Assembly: GCA_023230325.1 (NCBI GenBank)
Contig: JALNXN010000031.1
Span: 1-5,073, forward strand
Origin: an archaeon
Lineage (GTDB): Archaea; Iainarchaeota; Iainarchaeia; Iainarchaeales; CSSED10-239
Direction of reading: 5' to 3'
DNA length: 5,073 nt
A program made the translations under genes and the position numbers. This document shows, piece by piece, positions 4,400 through 5,073 of this stretch. The notes under the pieces were generated by a model, which was not told where the DNA came from, did no database searches, and worked only from the letters and a program-made list of their open reading frames with translations. How positions within the stretch are numbered: position 1 is the stretch's first letter; each line of letters starts with the position of its first letter.

Positions 4400-4957
4400 A
4401 TGAAATTAAGTAAAGTTTCTTTAATTGGAATTTTATGCTTAATATCTTTAAGCGTAATAGTTCCTGTCAGTGCTAGTACGCCATTAACGATCACGCCATT
4501 CAACTTGTTTGGCCTTAATGGTATGCCTGGATATGCTTATCATGACGAGGGATACCTATATTGGTCATATTTCGGAGAGAATCTTGTGGCCAGCTATAGC
4601 CGAGGTTGCGGAGCAGATACGCAATTTGCTGACAATTACGGGTATTACTGGGGTGAGTGCGTTAGCGCAGTAAAAGCACTGAGTGGAAGCAACGTAGTTA
4701 CAGCCAACTGGATCAAGGGTAGTCAGGTAACAAGTGGCGGAGTTGCTTCAGGCACAGCCATAGCTACCTTCTCGGGCGAATCTTACTATGGACATACAGC
4801 AATTTTCAAAGGATATATCTACAGTGGATACACTATAACAGGAATCGAGGTATGGGATCAGAATTGGCGTTATGATGGCCTATTTATGAAGCATACTATA
4901 AATTGCTATGGTTCGGGAGTAAGTAACGCTAATAATTATTACGTTGTTGAAGTTTAA
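4400..4957 (+). CDS. Secreted Cys/His amidase-like protein (BPSL0067-like), 185 aa
   Basis: The preferred start is ATG 4400, because CAGGATGG at 4385-4392 gives a Shine-Dalgarno-like site 7 nt upstream and the protein then begins with a standard signal peptide: MKLSK, a hydrophobic core, then VPVSA before the likely cut. ATG 4367 would add 11 residues (196 aa in total, used for the numbers here). The mature part has Y-W-G-E-C98-V-S, G-H143-T-A-I-F and I-E-V-W-D164, the ordered Cys, His, Asp pattern of NlpC/P60- and CHAP-like papain-fold amidases. The GTAIATF stretch before the His and the EVWDQNW after it recall the BPSL0067 family; this is pattern recognition only. C81 and C180 could form a disulfide outside the cell. 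Cell-wall peptide cleavage is the likely activity. The gene differs from its neighbours: about 46% GC and a Gly/Ser/Ala-rich protein, suggesting transfer. It lies between inverted repeat arms. Confidence 0.7.
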   Translation: MKLSKVSLIGILCLISLSVIVPVSASTPLTITPFNLFGLNGMPGYAYHDEGYLYWSYFGENLVASYSRGCGADTQFADNYGYYWGECVSAVKALSGSNVVTANWIKGSQVTSGGVASGTAIATFSGESYYGHTAIFKGYIYSGYTITGIEVWDQNWRYDGLFMKHTINCYGSGVSNANNYYVVEV

Positions 4958-4979
4958 CAACAAACAATTCACCTCCTTT
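4954..4979 (+). repeat. Right arm of inverted repeat, anti-Shine-Dalgarno-like
   Basis: TTAACAA, CAAACAAT and CACCTCCTTT mirror the three blocks at 4314-4346 (7, 8 and 10 bp, separated by two bulges). The arm begins at the stop codon of the secreted-protein gene. TCACCTCCTTT (4969-4979) equals the well-known 3' end of bacterial 16S rRNA. In the mRNA it could pair with the upstream Shine-Dalgarno. It also overlaps the -35 of the next promoter. Confidence 0.5.
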
Positions 4980-4996
4980 TTTAAATATGTTATAAT
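4968..4996 (+). promoter_or_regulatory. Promoter for the gene starting at 5028
   Basis: TTCACC (4968-4973, 4 of 6 to the -35 consensus), a 17-nt spacer and a perfect extended -10, TGTTATAAT (4988-4996). This is the best promoter in the window. The start should be near 5003, giving a short leader of about 25 nt. The leader repeat found after the other two promoters is absent here. Confidence 0.65.
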
Positions 4997-5027
4997 ATAA
5001 ACGTATTACTATAAATATTTTTAAAAT

Positions 5028-5073
5028 ATGGAAAAAAATAAAAATATTCTCATTATTTTGTTTTTTATGTTAT
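5028..5073 (+). CDS. 5' end of a new gene, signal peptide or membrane anchor (partial)
   Basis: ATG 5028 opens a frame that stays open to the window edge: MEKNKN, then the hydrophobic run ILIILFFML. A short basic start followed by hydrophobic residues fits a signal peptide or first membrane helix. It is placed 25 nt after the predicted start of a strong promoter. No Shine-Dalgarno is seen, as with most genes here. The product is unknown. Confidence 0.4.
   Translation, partial: MEKNKNILIILFFML

Noticed and set aside
4943..4980. Hairpin GTTGTT/AACAAC (4943-4961) plus T-run (4977-4982) as a terminator of the secreted gene
   Set aside because: The stem is 6 bp with few G-C pairs, and 15 nt separate it from the T-run, unlike an intrinsic terminator. 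It also overlaps the stop codon and the inverted-repeat arm.
1..5073. CRISPR array or insertion sequence with transposase
   Set aside because: There are no regularly spaced repeats (the leader repeat occurs only twice, 3.2 kb apart) and no transposase or integrase coding region.
1..5073. Alternative genetic code (TGA as Trp or Gly)
   Set aside because: The two ATGA stop/start overlaps at 2655 and 3185 make sense only if TGA is a stop, and Trp is coded by TGG inside the genes.

Overview
This window looks like a piece of a very AT-rich bacterial genome with every gene on the + strand. Three signs point to bacteria. There is a compact hairpin plus T-tract terminator at 105-129. Three promoters share an extended -10 (TGN followed by TATAAT or TACAAT) near 880, 4070 and 4990. 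One protein carries the full cysteine set of the bacterial RlmN/Cfr methyltransferase family. TGA works as a stop, because two start/stop junctions are ATGA overlaps. Most genes have no visible Shine-Dalgarno sequence. The lineage cannot be fixed from this window; a low-GC or candidate-phyla bacterium is only a guess.

Layout: the window opens with the tail of an upstream gene (1-66), followed by a terminator. Next is a lone 239-aa protein with an R-x5-H signature, probably a HEPN-type protein (137-856). A promoter and a conserved leader follow, then a tightly packed four-gene operon (970-4030): a DUF402-type phosphohydrolase, a radical SAM enzyme with an unusual CX8CX2C cluster motif, a small multi-spanning membrane protein, and a short RlmN/Cfr-like radical SAM enzyme without the usual N-terminal domain. 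The junctions are +3, -4 and -4 nt, so translation is probably coupled. A 336-nt gap (4031-4366) holds a second promoter, a second copy of the leader, RNA hairpins and a strong orphan Shine-Dalgarno. It leads into a secreted Cys/His amidase-like protein (about 4400-4957) whose base composition is clearly different (about 46% GC by hand count over 4501-4680, against about 25% over 3481-3660). The window ends with a third promoter and the first codons of another gene.

The most notable feature is a 52-nt leader sequence present twice (890-941 and 4085-4136, 50 of 52 identical), each time just after a promoter. It reaches into a micro-ORF starting M-F/I-E-K-A-L-Q. One copy heads the radical SAM operon and the other lies upstream of the secreted protein. 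This suggests the two units share regulation and that the micro-ORF has a role in cis. The operon itself (DUF402, two radical SAM enzymes, membrane protein) matches no named pathway I recognise and is the best candidate for an undescribed system. Separately, the secreted gene is bracketed by an imperfect inverted repeat pairing a perfect Shine-Dalgarno with an anti-Shine-Dalgarno-like sequence.
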